64,000 nt of DNA, taken from positions 39,046 through 103,045 of the forward strand of contig NZ_WOEY01000013.1 in the NCBI RefSeq assembly GCF_013177695.1, written 5' to 3'. Origin of the DNA: Paraburkholderia solitsugae. GTDB taxonomy: Bacteria > Pseudomonadota > Gammaproteobacteria > Burkholderiales > Burkholderiaceae. Positions 63,861 to 64,000 of the stretch are shown here, one piece after another (within the stretch, counting starts at the first letter, position 1; each line of letters starts with the position of its first letter). The notes beneath the pieces are model-generated. The model had not been told where the DNA came from. It saw nothing but the letters and a program-made list of their open reading frames with translations, and did no database searches. The position numbers were made by a program, and so were the translations under genes.

Positions 63861-64000
63861 ATGAAAAAGGCATTAGCAACCTCGGCCCTTGGGTTGGTCG
63901 CCCTCGGCGCGCACGCTCAAACCAGCGTGACGTTGTACGGTATCGTCGATACGGGGATCGGCTACCAGAGCAGCCAGACGTCGCTCGGTTCGACGACTGG
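63861..64000 (+). CDS. OmpC-type porin, N-terminus (cut by window edge)
   Basis: 46 codons visible: signal peptide (KKALATSALGLVALGAHAQ) followed by TSVTLYGIVDTGIGYQSS, the standard start of a beta-proteobacterial trimeric porin. GAGGAGCAGAA precedes the ATG. Continues beyond the window. Confidence 0.93.
   Translation, partial: MKKALATSALGLVALGAHAQTSVTLYGIVDTGIGYQSSQTSLGSTT

Noticed and set aside
1..64000. Selenoprotein genes to match the tRNA-Sec
   Set aside because: No gene with an in-frame TGA and a plausible continuation of a known selenoprotein family was noticed.

Overview
The window looks like a chromosomal or chromid segment of a beta-proteobacterium of the Burkholderia / Paraburkholderia / Caballeronia group. 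The reasons are high GC, several DUF4148 small exported proteins, a DUF3138-type outer-membrane protein, OmpC-type trimeric porins, a fused-type YceI locus next to cytochrome b561, and a monomeric NADP-isocitrate dehydrogenase. It is almost entirely accessory catabolism plus transport, with one mobile-element zone.

Layout. 1-1600: the 3' part of a thioredoxin-reductase-like flavoprotein, a selenocysteine tRNA, a broken gene end and a transposase tail. 1600-7160: a divergent LysR / SDR pair followed by a redox block (GST, NTF2-like, WrbA, cytochrome b561, YceI). 7165-15389: an aromatic-acid-type MFS transporter and a CoA-thioester cluster (MaoC hydratase, acyl-CoA ligase, DUF35 protein, SCP2-type thiolase/aldolase, alpha-methylacyl-CoA racemase, TetR regulator, nitroreductase) that suggests degradation of a branched acyl side chain. 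15400-19880: a mobile-element zone. An IS21-family element with recognisable ends and a 7-bp target duplication has split a DUF4148 gene, and it carries a second, inverted and truncated IS21 element joined to it through a perfect 44-bp palindrome. 20281-23381: a Tat-exported metallophosphoesterase, a cupredoxin, and an iron-sulfur/membrane adenylate cyclase facing them.

25336-60311 is the core of the window, a roughly 35-kb nitrogen-compound catabolism region. It has three ABC importers (two polyamine-type, one basic-amino-acid type), a class III aminotransferase, a PuuC/KauB-like aldehyde dehydrogenase, two porin-type outer-membrane proteins, an acyl-CoA set (NDP-forming ligase, acyl-CoA dehydrogenase, PaaG-type hydratase/isomerase, thioesterase, ETF alpha/beta), and the two enzymes of the arginine transaminase pathway (AruH and AruI homologues). 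Three BetI-like TetR regulators are scattered through it. A palindrome of the form TGAAC-N4-GTTCA, or a close variant, lies in the promoter region of nearly every transcription unit, which argues for one regulon. No ureohydrolase (guanidinobutyrase) is present. An inferred route is arginine to 4-guanidinobutanal to 4-guanidinobutanoate, then CoA activation and beta-oxidation-like steps; this is the most promising candidate for an undescribed pathway here.

60889-64000: monomeric isocitrate dehydrogenase, a second copy of the transposase tail seen at 1.4 kb, and the start of another porin. Coordinates of starts were chosen from ribosome-binding-site spacing and family alignment from memory; no database search was run.
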